In this document: piece by piece, positions 1-7,592 of the stretch
How the letters are laid out: the number at the start of each line of letters is the position of its first letter
Position numbering within the stretch: the stretch's first letter is position 1
NCBI GenBank assembly: GCA_016839955.1
Contig: JAEOTI010000630.1
Location: forward strand, 1 to 29,160
Source: Candidatus Hodarchaeota archaeon
GTDB taxonomy: Archaea > Asgardarchaeota > Heimdallarchaeia > Hodarchaeales > YT1-057
Length of the DNA: 29,160 nucleotides
Reading direction: 5' to 3'
Translations under genes and position numbers: made by a program
Notes under the pieces: model-generated
Seen by the model: the letters and a program-made list of their open reading frames with translations, nothing else
The model's database searches: none
Told to the model about the DNA's origin: nothing

Positions 1-117
1 ATGACGAATAAAGAGAATATGAAAGAATTTAAACAACAGAATAGTATAACACTCAGTTATCTATTGTCATTGGAGGATCTAATTGGTAAAAATAGTTATC
101 ATCGAAAAATGTCGTAA
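1..117 (+). CDS. small hypothetical protein, 38 aa
   Basis: An ATG at the first base opens a 38-codon frame ending in TAA. The product is polar and Lys/Asn-rich with a short hydrophobic stretch around residues 19-25. I recognise no family. Upstream sequence is missing, so neither promoter nor ribosome site can be judged, and the frame could be the 3' end of a longer gene that begins outside the window. It lies 69 bp ahead of the RHH/recombinase pair on the same strand. Confidence 0.3.
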   Translation: MTNKENMKEFKQQNSITLSYLLSLEDLIGKNSYHRKMS

Positions 118-157
118 AAGAAGGATTATTATTGTAAGGTGCGGTCATTGTCTAGAC

Positions 158-168
158 ATTTATATATG
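158..168 (+). promoter_or_regulatory. archaeal-type TATA box
   Basis: ATTTATATATG is centred about 24 nt before the TTG start at 187, the spacing expected between a TATA box and an archaeal transcription start. No Shine-Dalgarno site lies between them, so the RHH-recombinase transcript is probably leaderless or nearly so. Confidence 0.5.
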
Positions 169-186
169 TGAAGCGTCCGTGCATTC

Positions 187-792
187 TTGACTAAAAAATT
201 CCATTGGAGCGGTCAAGAATTGGAAGAAAACGGAAATCAAACGGAGGAAGGGGAAGGAAAAGAGTTTAAGTTCGGTTTTCGCCTCTCAAAAGAGGACAAA
301 ATCGATTTAGATGAAGTTGCAAATAAACTAGCGATGGGAAACAAAACCAATTTTATTATTGGAGCTATTCGTAAATTTAAAGACCATCCTGAGCAATGGA
401 ATATAATGGGAGATTCAGTAATTGAGAATCTTGTCACTAAAGAAGAATTAAAACAAACTAAAGAAGAAATTCTTCAAAAACAAGAGGAAACAATTGAGAG
501 TTTGTTGAAAACTCAAGAGGCAATCAACCAGATGCAATATCTAATAGCTCATCAAAAAGAAAACTCACACAAAGCAGATTTACTAGAGGACATCAAATCA
601 GGAATCCTTAACTATGAAAATCGTAAAGAATTAGAAACTTACAAGAAAGTTGAAGAGTTCTTAGTGCAAAAATTTCCTGATGAGGAACAGTGGATTGTTG
701 AAGAAAAAATTTACAACGAAATTATACTTGAATTAATGCAAGAAGGATTTTTAGAATATAAAGTACGTTCAAGAACGTTAAAATGGAAGTGA
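187..792 (+). CDS. RHH-like / coiled-coil DNA-binding protein upstream of the recombinase
   Basis: Not recognised as a named family. After a polar N-terminus, residues 26-63 fit a ribbon-helix-helix pattern: a strand (FKFGFRLSKED) followed by two helices, the second starting at NKTNF. Residues 80-125 are Glu/Gln/Lys-rich and should form a coiled coil. The C-terminal 50 residues resemble a small winged helix ending in a basic strand. It starts with TTG 24 nt downstream of a TATA box. Its last codons overlap the first ATG of the tyrosine recombinase by 10 bp, so the two are co-transcribed and probably translationally coupled. A role as an integration accessory or regulatory factor is inference from this coupling. 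Confidence 0.7.
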   Translation: MTKKFHWSGQELEENGNQTEEGEGKEFKFGFRLSKEDKIDLDEVANKLAMGNKTNFIIGAIRKFKDHPEQWNIMGDSVIENLVTKEELKQTKEEILQKQEETIESLLKTQEAINQMQYLIAHQKENSHKADLLEDIKSGILNYENRKELETYKKVEEFLVQKFPDEEQWIVEEKIYNEIILELMQEGFLEYKVRSRTLKWK

Positions 793-1790
793 TTAAGCAA
801 ATGGGACGAAAAAAAGAACCTGTGGTATTTCATCCTTTAGTTAAGGAATGGATGCAAGACCCACTTGTACAGAAAAGACCTCAAACAGTCAAAAATTATG
901 CATACAATATTCAAAAGTTTTTAGATATACAGAAGAAGCGGGGGAAAGCCCTACCCGACATTCAAGCGACAGACCTGGCAAGATTTGTGCAAGAAATGAA
1001 GGAGAATAAGCTTTCCTCCAGTACACTCATTACCAATTATTGGTCTTTAAGGTCATGGTTTGAGTGGCTACACGATGAAAATAAGAAAATAAATGGTCAT
1101 AATCTTATTTCAGATGAGAAACTAAAAAAAATGCAAAGATACTTTCCTGATGTTCCTAAAAACGAAGAAGTGAAAACTAAAGCGATTTCTGATGAGGAAG
1201 TGAAAAATGTATTCAGAAACATTCATGACCCTATTCTACACATCCTTTTTTGGTGTGGATTAAATTATGGGTTACGTGCTGAGGAGTACATCAAACTTGA
1301 AATGAGAGATGTTGATTTAGGGAATAAACTTCTTCATATAAGAGAAGGTAAGGGCTTAAAAAAGAGAAGAATCCCCATTCTAGACAATCATGTAGAAATT
1401 TGGGAGAAATGGTTTCAAACTCGCCTAGAACAGAAACAAACAAACCATGATTTCGTTTTTTATAGCAGTACTGGCCAATTTCAAATTAGAAATCTTCAAC
1501 GTTATTTTAATCACATGAGCTCCTTAATTGAACCCATTCCTGAGCATTTAAATAAGAAAAAACTATCTAAAGAAGAAAAATTAGAGTTAAAACAGTTCAA
1601 GAAAAAGAAATGGTTTACAAGCCATGATCTACGGAGGACATTTGCCACTAACTTGTATAAGGATGGAGTACCCATTTTAGTTATTTCTAAGTTGATGGGT
1701 CATCGCAATATCAATACTACACAAATTTACTTACAAATTGAAGAAGAAGAACTCTTTGATATATATCGTAAGCGCTATAATCAGAGCTAA
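783..1790 (+). CDS. tyrosine recombinase / integrase (XerC/D-like)
   Basis: Catalyses site-specific strand exchange through a 3'-phosphotyrosyl intermediate. Residues 20-105 form the SAM-like core-binding domain (Thr-Val-Lys-Asn-Tyr, then helices). The catalytic domain holds the full set of active-site residues: Arg165 in GLRAEE, Lys190, His281-x-x-Arg284 in HDLRR, His307 in MGH, and nucleophile Tyr316 in TTQIY. A Lys/Glu-rich insertion at about 255-277 precedes the HxxR motif. At 335 aa the length is normal for this family. The first ATG overlaps the preceding RHH-like gene; an in-frame ATG at 801 (MGRKKEP) is an alternative start. It is the best evidence that the window belongs to an integrating or resolving element, yet no tRNA or obvious attachment repeat lies beside it. 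Confidence 0.93.
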   Translation: MEVIKQMGRKKEPVVFHPLVKEWMQDPLVQKRPQTVKNYAYNIQKFLDIQKKRGKALPDIQATDLARFVQEMKENKLSSSTLITNYWSLRSWFEWLHDENKKINGHNLISDEKLKKMQRYFPDVPKNEEVKTKAISDEEVKNVFRNIHDPILHILFWCGLNYGLRAEEYIKLEMRDVDLGNKLLHIREGKGLKKRRIPILDNHVEIWEKWFQTRLEQKQTNHDFVFYSSTGQFQIRNLQRYFNHMSSLIEPIPEHLNKKKLSKEEKLELKQFKKKKWFTSHDLRRTFATNLYKDGVPILVISKLMGHRNINTTQIYLQIEEEELFDIYRKRYNQS

Positions 1791-1795
1791 AGATC

Positions 1796-1822
1796 TTTTC
1801 CTCTCCTCTCTTTCTTCTTTAT
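1796..1822 (+). terminator. pyrimidine-tract terminator after the recombinase
   Basis: A run of T and C (TCTTTTCCTCTCCTCTC onward) begins six bases after the recombinase stop codon. T-rich tracts without a hairpin are the usual archaeal intrinsic terminator. No strong stem is visible next to it. Confidence 0.35.
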
Positions 1823-1906
1823 ACATCAATTTTCGGGAATGTCGCCAAACTCTGCTTTGAAGACGTTTATAAAACCAGTAAATCTCGCTTATCTCAATTT
1901 TTTCTT

Positions 1907-2092
1907 TCAGTATTTGGTTTTAAAGTCTTTAATTCGTCCTTCCTCATACCACGAATCACATAAACGGTAAAAATTATCTAACGCCTTAAAAGCTATGTAA
2001 GGACGGATTATCTCATGGATTTCTGGTGAATCCTCATAGAAATCATAAATTTGACTGTCAATCTTATCCAATAAATCAAAGTGCTTTTCATG
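1907..2092 (-). other. frameshifted C-terminal continuation of the HEPN gene
   Basis: Immediately past the stop of the HEPN gene, the minus strand stays open for 61 codons in another frame, ending at TGA 1907-1909. The translation is protein-like: it starts HEKHFDLLDK, continues with IDSQIYDFYE, and contains LCDSWYEEGRIKDF. Its only possible initiator is an internal TTG without a ribosome site. Skipping one base near 2093 joins it to the upstream frame to give a protein of about 325 aa. It is therefore more likely the displaced C-terminus of the HEPN protein than a separate gene. A sequencing indel, a real mutation and programmed +1 frameshifting are all possible. Confidence 0.6.
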
Positions 2093-2885
2093 CCTGAATA
2101 CTAAGAATCACGTCCATAACAAAATCAAAGCAACAATTGGCCTCTTTCTCTGATATGGGATGATCTATCCTTTCAATAATAATTCTACCATCGTTTAATT
2201 GAAGAGTGTTGAATACTACTTGTTTATAAAGAGGAAACAGTCTTTTGTCAATTGGTAATAAATTGATTGCATACTCTTCATCTTTCTCTAGTTCCTCACG
2301 AAATTTTCCCCTGGATAAAAACTCTCTTCCTTCTCTACGCATATTTAACATTTCCCTAATCCAATTTTCTTCAATGTAGAAAATCCGATGAAACGCCTCT
2401 GCTGTTTTATCAACCGATTCAGTGAACTTTCCTTTATTCAAAAGTCCTTCTGACTTTTCCATAAGAGTTCTAACGTGTGGGTAGGTAATAAGTGTTGTCA
2501 TTGTAATTTCTGAGTAGCTAATTCCAAAAAGAGGATCCGTATTAACGTTGAAGAAATCAAATACAGTATTACTAGTGTTTTCTACCTGTTTTTCGTCAGG
2601 TTCTATTGCAGAGTGCTTTAAATTGTTTCTGATTTTATTTAACCTCTCCATTTCAATTTTGTGTGTTAAATCTAGAACATTCCAAAATTCATAGAATATA
2701 TCTTTCTTTCGTCTTTTTCCGTTATGTATACAGGCCATATACAGGAATATCTCTATAGCATCATGAAACGACAAAATGGAGAGTTTTGAACTAATTCCTT
2801 TTTGTTGTGACTGTTCCTTAGCCTTCTTATATAGAAATTTGGAAAGAACTAACCCTCTCATTACACTTGGACTGATAACATTCAT
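2088..2885 (-). CDS. HEPN-domain protein (candidate RNase)
   Basis: The N-terminal half reads as a HEPN helical domain. Residues 39-50 (SFHDAIEIFLYM) supply the acidic helix, and residues 86-91, RNNLKH, form the Rx4H motif that carries the ribonuclease active site in this superfamily. HEPN RNases are common toxins and abortive-infection effectors, usually acting as dimers. The C-terminal half (about 130-265) is not recognised. The gene is divergent from the restriction-enzyme gene across a 177-bp gap. The frame is interrupted: coding sequence continues in another frame downstream (1907-2092), so the intact protein would be about 60 residues longer. HEPN fold: fairly sure; role in defence: inferred from motif and neighbours. 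Confidence 0.75.
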   Translation of the reverse strand: MNVISPSVMRGLVLSKFLYKKAKEQSQQKGISSKLSILSFHDAIEIFLYMACIHNGKRRKKDIFYEFWNVLDLTHKIEMERLNKIRNNLKHSAIEPDEKQVENTSNTVFDFFNVNTDPLFGISYSEITMTTLITYPHVRTLMEKSEGLLNKGKFTESVDKTAEAFHRIFYIEENWIREMLNMRREGREFLSRGKFREELEKDEEYAINLLPIDKRLFPLYKQVVFNTLQLNDGRIIIERIDHPISEKEANCCFDFVMDVILSIQA

Positions 2886-2992
2886 AAATGTAAGACTAGG
2901 ACGGAATTTTTTTAATATTATCGTAGAAGGGTAACTAGATCGGATATTTTAGAAAATATTTTAATAGAATCAGTTCAATTAATAAGGATCAT

Positions 2993-3013
2993 TTGTAGGC
3001 AAAAATGACTACA
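2993..3013 (+). promoter_or_regulatory. operator copy 1 upstream of the restriction-enzyme gene
   Basis: An imperfect inverted repeat, TTGTAGGCAA-AAA-TGACTACA, whose outer arms TGTAG/CTACA pair exactly. It is identical at 18 of 21 positions to the site at 4462-4482, the three differences lying in the AT centre. An AT-rich box (AATTAATAA, about 2976-2984) lies roughly 25 bp upstream, so the site should overlap the transcription start of the gene at 3063. The nearby winged-helix protein (4108-4428) is the obvious candidate to bind it. Confidence 0.65.
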
Positions 3014-3062
3014 ATGGTATTTCATGCTTTATTAATTTAAAACGAGGAGAGAGGAGATTGGA

Positions 3063-4121
3063 TTGCCTGTTAATAGGGAAACATTCGAGTTTCTGACTAA
3101 TTATGCTAAGCTAAAACTTGGTGATCTTGGAAAACGAACTTTGATTAGCCCAACAAAAATCTTCCTAGGGCTTTTGAAAGATGATGAATCACTGGAAATA
3201 TGTGTTCAAGATAAGGATATTAAAACTGAAGTTGGAAAAGTTGTAACAGATATTTGGAGGCCATTCCCAAAAAAGGAAGAAGACATAAAGACAAAAAGAA
3301 AAGTAACCGAAATTTTCCCAGATCTTATTGATCTTTTGAATAAAACGTCTTATCAACATACAATAACTGATTTTTTTCCATCATCACAAACAGAAAGATC
3401 CTTAAAAGAGGATTTAATGAAAATTTTTAAAGAACTTGACTCAAAATTTCAGACTGCTAAAACAAAGATGAGAGAAGGGTGGGAGGACACTGCCAACCCC
3501 TATCTTACAGCATTTATTGCTGATAATTGGCAAAGCGGCACATTATTTCAAATAGGTGCGAAAACAGCATCTAGCGTTGAGACAACCTGGGGAAAATGGA
3601 TTGAAAAAGCAATATTTATTTACAATCCTGATCTATTCTATATTGCTGCAGGTGGAATGGATTTTATAAAAGGAACAACGGCTTATGATGTCAAAGCAGG
3701 CCCTCAAGTTATGAATAAGGATCAAGTTGCGGAAGCAAAGAAAAAGAACAGAGTGTTAACAGAGGAGATTAAGGATAATGTCGTAAATGAGGTCATTGGC
3801 CTGACTGAATTTAAAGTTGCTATTAGTTATGGCCGTAGAGAGATAGCCTGGCCTTTTATGGAAGAAGCAGAGGAACTAATCATCTATGGGCCAGAAACTT
3901 GGGCTACTTTAACTGGTGACGAATGGAATGCATTTAGATTGTTTCTTAATTGTATTGAATATAAACATAGAAGCAAATCAAAATGGAGTAAAGAGGATTT
4001 GGAAAGTGCTGTTAAAAATTTTGTAAATTCGTTTTATGGTGGTATTCCAGAAAAATTTGAAGCTGCTGTCTCCCATCCGTCATATCTCTCCTTAATTGAA
4101 AATTATTTTATTCGTGGTTAG
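3063..4121 (+). CDS. type II restriction endonuclease, PD-(D/E)XK fold
   Basis: Probable restriction enzyme cutting unmethylated DNA. The catalytic core lies near residues 196-220: GGMDF places the first metal-binding Asp at 200, and a strand with D209-x-K211 follows in the context YDVKAGPQVMNKDQ. The KAGP followed by a polar N-x-D/S segment is typical of a group of type II enzymes such as the TdeIII/PmeII-like families; exact membership cannot be settled by eye. N145-P and the helix TTWGKWIE (174-181) support the fold. TTG is the start, preceded by a purine-rich ribosome site (GAGGAGAGAGGAG). It overlaps the convergent regulator gene by 14 bp at its 3' end and lies 377 bp before the EndoMS-methyltransferase operon. 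Confidence 0.75.
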   Translation: MPVNRETFEFLTNYAKLKLGDLGKRTLISPTKIFLGLLKDDESLEICVQDKDIKTEVGKVVTDIWRPFPKKEEDIKTKRKVTEIFPDLIDLLNKTSYQHTITDFFPSSQTERSLKEDLMKIFKELDSKFQTAKTKMREGWEDTANPYLTAFIADNWQSGTLFQIGAKTASSVETTWGKWIEKAIFIYNPDLFYIAAGGMDFIKGTTAYDVKAGPQVMNKDQVAEAKKKNRVLTEEIKDNVVNEVIGLTEFKVAISYGRREIAWPFMEEAEELIIYGPETWATLTGDEWNAFRLFLNCIEYKHRSKSKWSKEDLESAVKNFVNSFYGGIPEKFEAAVSHPSYLSLIENYFIRG

Positions 4122-4428
4122 AAGTTTCAATGTTTGATAATTCTAATAGATTAAAAGTAATAACATCATAAGCTAGAACATATTCAACTCGAGATTTAGA
4201 TTCAACTCTATTTAAAATTCCAACAGAAACCAAAGATTCTAGATATTTGTAAAGGGTTTCACGATGTTCTAGACCGATATCTTCTCTCGAGACGTCATAA
4301 ATCTCTCTTAATGTTCTGGGCTTTTTATCTTTTAGCAAAAAAATTAGCCTAAGTCTCTCTTTGTTTGATAATGAACGACTTATTTCCATGATATGGTTTA
4401 AAGAATTGAAAATTACCATACTTATCAA
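4108..4428 (-). CDS. winged-helix transcriptional regulator (ArsR-like), candidate controller of the restriction island
   Basis: A compact winged-helix protein. SLSNKERLRLIFLLKD is helix 1-2 of an ArsR/MarR-type domain; TLREIYDV...GLEHRETLYKYLESL gives the recognition helix; and LVSVGILNRVE...RVEYVLA forms the wing. There is no separate effector domain. The frame opens with TTG at 4428, but ATG at 4419 fits a leaderless start from the AT box at 4442-4453. It sits tail-to-tail with the restriction gene and head-to-head with the EndoMS gene, with operator copy 2 in the shared promoter. This is the position held by C (controller) proteins of restriction-modification systems, though the fold differs from the usual lambda-repressor-type C protein. 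Autoregulation is inference. Confidence 0.72.
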   Translation of the reverse strand: MISMVIFNSLNHIMEISRSLSNKERLRLIFLLKDKKPRTLREIYDVSREDIGLEHRETLYKYLESLVSVGILNRVESKSRVEYVLAYDVITFNLLELSNIETSNHE

Positions 4429-4461
4429 GAATTTTTAACTAAATCTTTAAATGTTAAACAG

Positions 4462-4482
4462 TTGTAGGCAATTTTGACTACA
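4462..4482 (+). promoter_or_regulatory. operator copy 2 in the divergent regulator/EndoMS promoter
   Basis: TTGTAGGCAA-TTT-TGACTACA is the second copy of the operator found at 2993-3013. It ends 16 bp before the EndoMS start and about 25 bp downstream (centre to centre) of the TATA-like CTTTAAATG at 4445-4453, so it should cover that transcription start. The same TTTAAA can serve the divergent regulator gene, placing the site just upstream of that promoter. Confidence 0.65.
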
Positions 4483-4498
4483 GAATTTGGGATAAAGT

Positions 4499-5182
4499 AT
4501 GACAACAAAATCACAAGATACCCCTGTTCCCCCTTTTGTTGTCCTGTTAGAAAATTGTAAGATAAATTATTTAGGACGCGCAAAAGCCAGCTCTGAAGGA
4601 GGAGAATTTTTAATAATAGTCAAAAAAGATGGAACAATATTACTGCACTCACTCCTAAAAGGCATGCGACCCATTTATTATAACCCATCAGGCGAATTAT
4701 CAATTTCATTCAAAAAAGACAACCTTTTTCTTGAGTCGATTGCAAAAAACAAAGAGGAATTGAAGGTAGAAGGTCAGATCAAGCAATTAATGGATATAGA
4801 GGAGGAAACTAAAGCTAAAAAAAGGTCTTTTGAAGCCCGAATTGGTACTGAAAAATGGATGGTTCAAGAACTCAAGAAAAAACCGAGTATTATTGATTTA
4901 AAGAAAAAAGACTTTGATGGGGCAGAAGTACGAATTTCCTCGGGTAGGATAGACCTTCTTTTCAAAGACCTAGTTATAGAGGTCAAAAAAAGGGCTGGAG
5001 CTAGAACATATGACCAATTGTCACGGTATATGCGAGGATCAGATAAAAGTCGAGGAATAATTGTGTGTATAAAAGCAACCAAGACATTAAAAAATGCAGT
5101 TGGAGAATCATCAAATATCCGCTTGATTGAGAAACCTGAATGGGCCGAATTTGATGCTGAATTTTCAAAAGAAAACTATTGA
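4499..5182 (+). CDS. EndoMS/NucS-like mismatch-specific endonuclease
   Basis: Archaeal EndoMS cuts both strands at G:T and related mismatches. The N-terminal beta domain shows the family signature GRAKAS...GEFLIIVKKDGTILLH (26-50), then RPIYYNPSG (57-65). In characterised EndoMS a Trp near this point stacks on the flipped base; here it looks to be Tyr, an alignment by eye. The C-terminal nuclease has D152 (RIDLL), E161-x-K163 (VIEVKKR) and Q173-x-x-R-Y177 (DQLSRY), a complete RecB-like site. At 227 aa it is near normal length. It is followed after 15 bp by the methyltransferase, so the two are one operon. The pairing suggests a Vsr-like role, removing T:G mismatches left by 5-methylcytosine deamination. 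Alternatively it acts as a second restriction nuclease. Confidence 0.85.
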   Translation: MTTKSQDTPVPPFVVLLENCKINYLGRAKASSEGGEFLIIVKKDGTILLHSLLKGMRPIYYNPSGELSISFKKDNLFLESIAKNKEELKVEGQIKQLMDIEEETKAKKRSFEARIGTEKWMVQELKKKPSIIDLKKKDFDGAEVRISSGRIDLLFKDLVIEVKKRAGARTYDQLSRYMRGSDKSRGIIVCIKATKTLKNAVGESSNIRLIEKPEWAEFDAEFSKENY

Positions 5183-5197
5183 AGAAAGGAATTAATA

Positions 5198-6868
5198 TTG
5201 GACAAGCAAAAATTAAGTGTAATCGACCTTTTTTGCGGTGCAGGTGGGTTCAGTACTGGATTTCTCATGACGGGTGCTTATGAAATATTAGCTGGGTTAG
5301 ATTTTGTAATATCAATGGAGAAAAGTTTCACCACAAACCATAAAGGCGCTGAATTCATTAATTATGACATTAGGAAGGGTGTACCCCAGAATGTACTAGA
5401 ATTAAATCCAGACATTGTAATTGGAAGCCCACCCTGTCAGGGTTTTAGTGATGCCAGAGGAATTCGCTATCGTTTGGACGAAAAAAACGACCTCGTCTTT
5501 CATTATTATAATTGGATAAATCAAATCCGACCAAAGATAGCAATTATGGAAAATGTCAAAGGAATGTCAACCATAGGAAAAGCATGGAAAAGTCTTGATA
5601 ATCCTGATAGAGAAGAAGATATTGATTTTATGGAATTATTGAGGCAAAAGGCTAAAGATATTGGATATACATTCAAATATGACATTTTAAATAGTAAATT
5701 CTATGGTACACCACAGGAACGAGAGAGAGTTTTTTGTTTAATGACCCGAGAAGATCTGAATATTAATCTAAAGTTTCCAAAAAAGACTCATTTTATTCCT
5801 AATGAAGGTAGGCAAAAGAGACTAGATTCATTTATGAGTAAAAATGGTAAAAATAACGAACAGTTGATCAATCTTACTACGATAAAAGAAGCAATCGCAG
5901 ATCTGCCTGAACCAGAAAAATACGAAAATAATAATCATATTGACGTTGTAGCAGAATTTGATTACAAAGCAACAGACAAAAAAACTTGGTTCCAAGAATT
6001 AATTTTTGATTCAAATAAAATTACGAACCATGTTGCGCGGTATCCTAGAGATCAAGAAGAACTCGAGATAATCAATCGCATCCCTGAAGGATTGACATAT
6101 CGGAGTGACAGAAAGGGAGCAAAACATATTTCGGTTTGGGACCTTTTTAAAGATCAACTTTCAAATGCTGAAAGGGAATTGCTTAGAGAAATGAATGTCC
6201 TAAGAGTTCGAAAAGATGTTAAAACGAAAAAGGGAAAACATTCAGAAGGTTATGTGCCTTTGAAATATTTATCACACTATCCAGAAGAAGTAATCTATGG
6301 TCTTGTGGAGAAAAAACTGTTGAAAAAACCAACACTCTGTCTTTTGAGTGATGAGAGTAAGGAAATTTTAGATACAACATTAATTTCGGGCTTACCTGAT
6401 CAAAAAGTAAAAAATGGTTTAATCAGTAAACGAGATTTCATTATTCTGGAAAAATTAAACAATCTTATTAAAGAAAACGCTAGCAATAAAGGTATTCCTG
6501 ACTATCTTTTAGGTATACAACCTAATACCTTAAAACGTCTTGTTAAAAAAAATTGGATAATTACATTTCCTGGGGAAAATGAATTCGACTATACTTCTAA
6601 AGCGGGCCATAGAGGGAGGTTTTCAAGATTAAAAATGGACTCTCAATCTAGGACATTAATGACTGGTTTTACAAGTCCTCGTGAGATATTACATCCCACA
6701 AAAAATCGTGGTCTTTCACTGAGAGAAGGGGCTAGACTGATGAGTTTTCCTGATTCGTTTTCTTTCTATGGCTCATTTTCTCAAATTTCCCTACAAATAG
6801 GCAACGCAGTAGCACCTTTAGTCGCAAGACAAATCGCTATTAACATTCTTAAAAGCTTCAGACTCTAA
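5198..6868 (+). CDS. DNA (cytosine-5)-methyltransferase
   Basis: Transfers a methyl group from S-adenosylmethionine to C5 of cytosine. The motifs appear in canonical order: I, DLFCGAGGFSTGF (10-22); IV, GSPPCQGFSD with catalytic Cys80; VI, ENV (118-120); VIII, QERERV (173-178); X, GNAVAPLVARQIA from about 535. At 556 aa it is long for the family. The excess lies between motifs VIII and X (about 200-500), meaning a large target-recognition domain rich in Lys and short helices. TTG start with AAAGGA upstream. It is co-transcribed with EndoMS and under the same operator. It should protect host DNA against the restriction enzyme at 3063-4121; the recognition sequence cannot be read from the protein. 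Confidence 0.93.
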   Translation: MDKQKLSVIDLFCGAGGFSTGFLMTGAYEILAGLDFVISMEKSFTTNHKGAEFINYDIRKGVPQNVLELNPDIVIGSPPCQGFSDARGIRYRLDEKNDLVFHYYNWINQIRPKIAIMENVKGMSTIGKAWKSLDNPDREEDIDFMELLRQKAKDIGYTFKYDILNSKFYGTPQERERVFCLMTREDLNINLKFPKKTHFIPNEGRQKRLDSFMSKNGKNNEQLINLTTIKEAIADLPEPEKYENNNHIDVVAEFDYKATDKKTWFQELIFDSNKITNHVARYPRDQEELEIINRIPEGLTYRSDRKGAKHISVWDLFKDQLSNAERELLREMNVLRVRKDVKTKKGKHSEGYVPLKYLSHYPEEVIYGLVEKKLLKKPTLCLLSDESKEILDTTLISGLPDQKVKNGLISKRDFIILEKLNNLIKENASNKGIPDYLLGIQPNTLKRLVKKNWIITFPGENEFDYTSKAGHRGRFSRLKMDSQSRTLMTGFTSPREILHPTKNRGLSLREGARLMSFPDSFSFYGSFSQISLQIGNAVAPLVARQIAINILKSFRL

Positions 6869-6887
6869 TAAACTTTCCAAAAAAATA

Positions 6888-7121
6888 ATGTCGATGTTGC
6901 CAAAAGGTAAGCTTATCTCTAAGATACTTTTAGATGATGATACCAACAGTAGACGTTTAAAAAAAGAAGGTAAGGATCTTATTGAGAGTAAATGCAGGAA
7001 TTTTTCTTACCAGTCTTTTGTTTTGAATAACTTGGAAAAAGAAATTTTGGAACACGAACATTTAAAAGGATTAATAGGTAAAAATGGCTTTCTAGCTTTT
7101 CTAGCTGGTATAAATGTATAA
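6888..7121 (+). CDS. small hypothetical protein, 77 aa
   Basis: Not recognised. A mixed-charge, mainly helical protein with a C-terminal hydrophobic stretch (GKNGFLAFLAGINV). It starts 19 bp after the methyltransferase stop on the same strand, so it is probably on the same transcript, although no clear ribosome site precedes ATG 6888; ATG 6894 is an alternative. The basic segment SRRLKKEGKDLIESKCRNFSY resembles the helices of small DNA-binding proteins, but this is too weak for a call. Confidence 0.55.
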   Translation: MSMLPKGKLISKILLDDDTNSRRLKKEGKDLIESKCRNFSYQSFVLNNLEKEILEHEHLKGLIGKNGFLAFLAGINV

Positions 7122-7197
7122 GAGAAGACAATAATTCTCAATAGCTCACAATCTAGAAATTTTAGATTGAAAAATACAAAATAATTGAGGTCTTAAA

Positions 7198-7437
7198 ATG
7201 AAAATACCAGATTTTAGCCATTATTATGAAGCAGAAATCAAAGCATGGAAGTATGTTCTCAGTAAAATTGATCAACTGACAAAACAAATTTTAGAGTTAA
7301 ATACTAAAATAAATGAGTTCACTCCAGACCTGAAAATTGTGCTTGTCAGAGAATGGATGGAAAACCAACAGAAGACAAATGGACTTCTACAACAGAAGAT
7401 CCAGCTCATCGAACAAAAGCTTGAAAAATTAGAATAG
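7198..7437 (+). CDS. small coiled-coil protein, 79 aa
   Basis: Not recognised. Residues 20-42 and 58-79 show heptad-like spacing of Leu/Ile with Gln, Lys and Glu (IDQLTKQILELNTKI; LLQQKIQLIEQKLEKLE), so an antiparallel or dimeric coiled coil is likely. GAGGT ends about 9 nt before the ATG and decides the start. It sits between the methyltransferase and the GHKL ATPase, in the same direction. A scaffold or adaptor in the defence island is possible, but only position supports this. Confidence 0.6.
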   Translation: MKIPDFSHYYEAEIKAWKYVLSKIDQLTKQILELNTKINEFTPDLKIVLVREWMENQQKTNGLLQQKIQLIEQKLEKLE

Positions 7438-7532
7438 ACGAGGAATTGAAGTAACCAATTTTCCTCTATTCCCTTTTTTTAGGAATTCAATTTGGAATTA
7501 TTTTTTACAGATTTTTGAGGGAATTTAATAAT

Positions 7533-7592
7533 ATGAACAAAGATGATAAGAATCATGAAAAGAGACCCCGATATTGTAGAAGGTCATTCTAA
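7533..7592 (+). CDS. possible 19-codon leader ORF overlapping the ATPase start
   Basis: ATG 7533 opens 19 codons ending in TAA, which overlaps the ATG of the ATPase (TAATG). GAGGG lies 12 nt upstream. The peptide is highly charged with a basic end (RPRYCRRSF). Translational coupling to the ATPase is conceivable. The frame is short enough to occur by chance. Confidence 0.22.
   Translation: MNKDDKNHEKRPRYCRRSF

Noticed and set aside
7575..7592. TTGTAGAAGGTCATTCTAA before the ATPase as a third copy of the 2993/4462 operator
   Set aside because: The spacing between arms is nine instead of eleven bases, the right arm is broken and the inner sequence differs, so it is probably chance.
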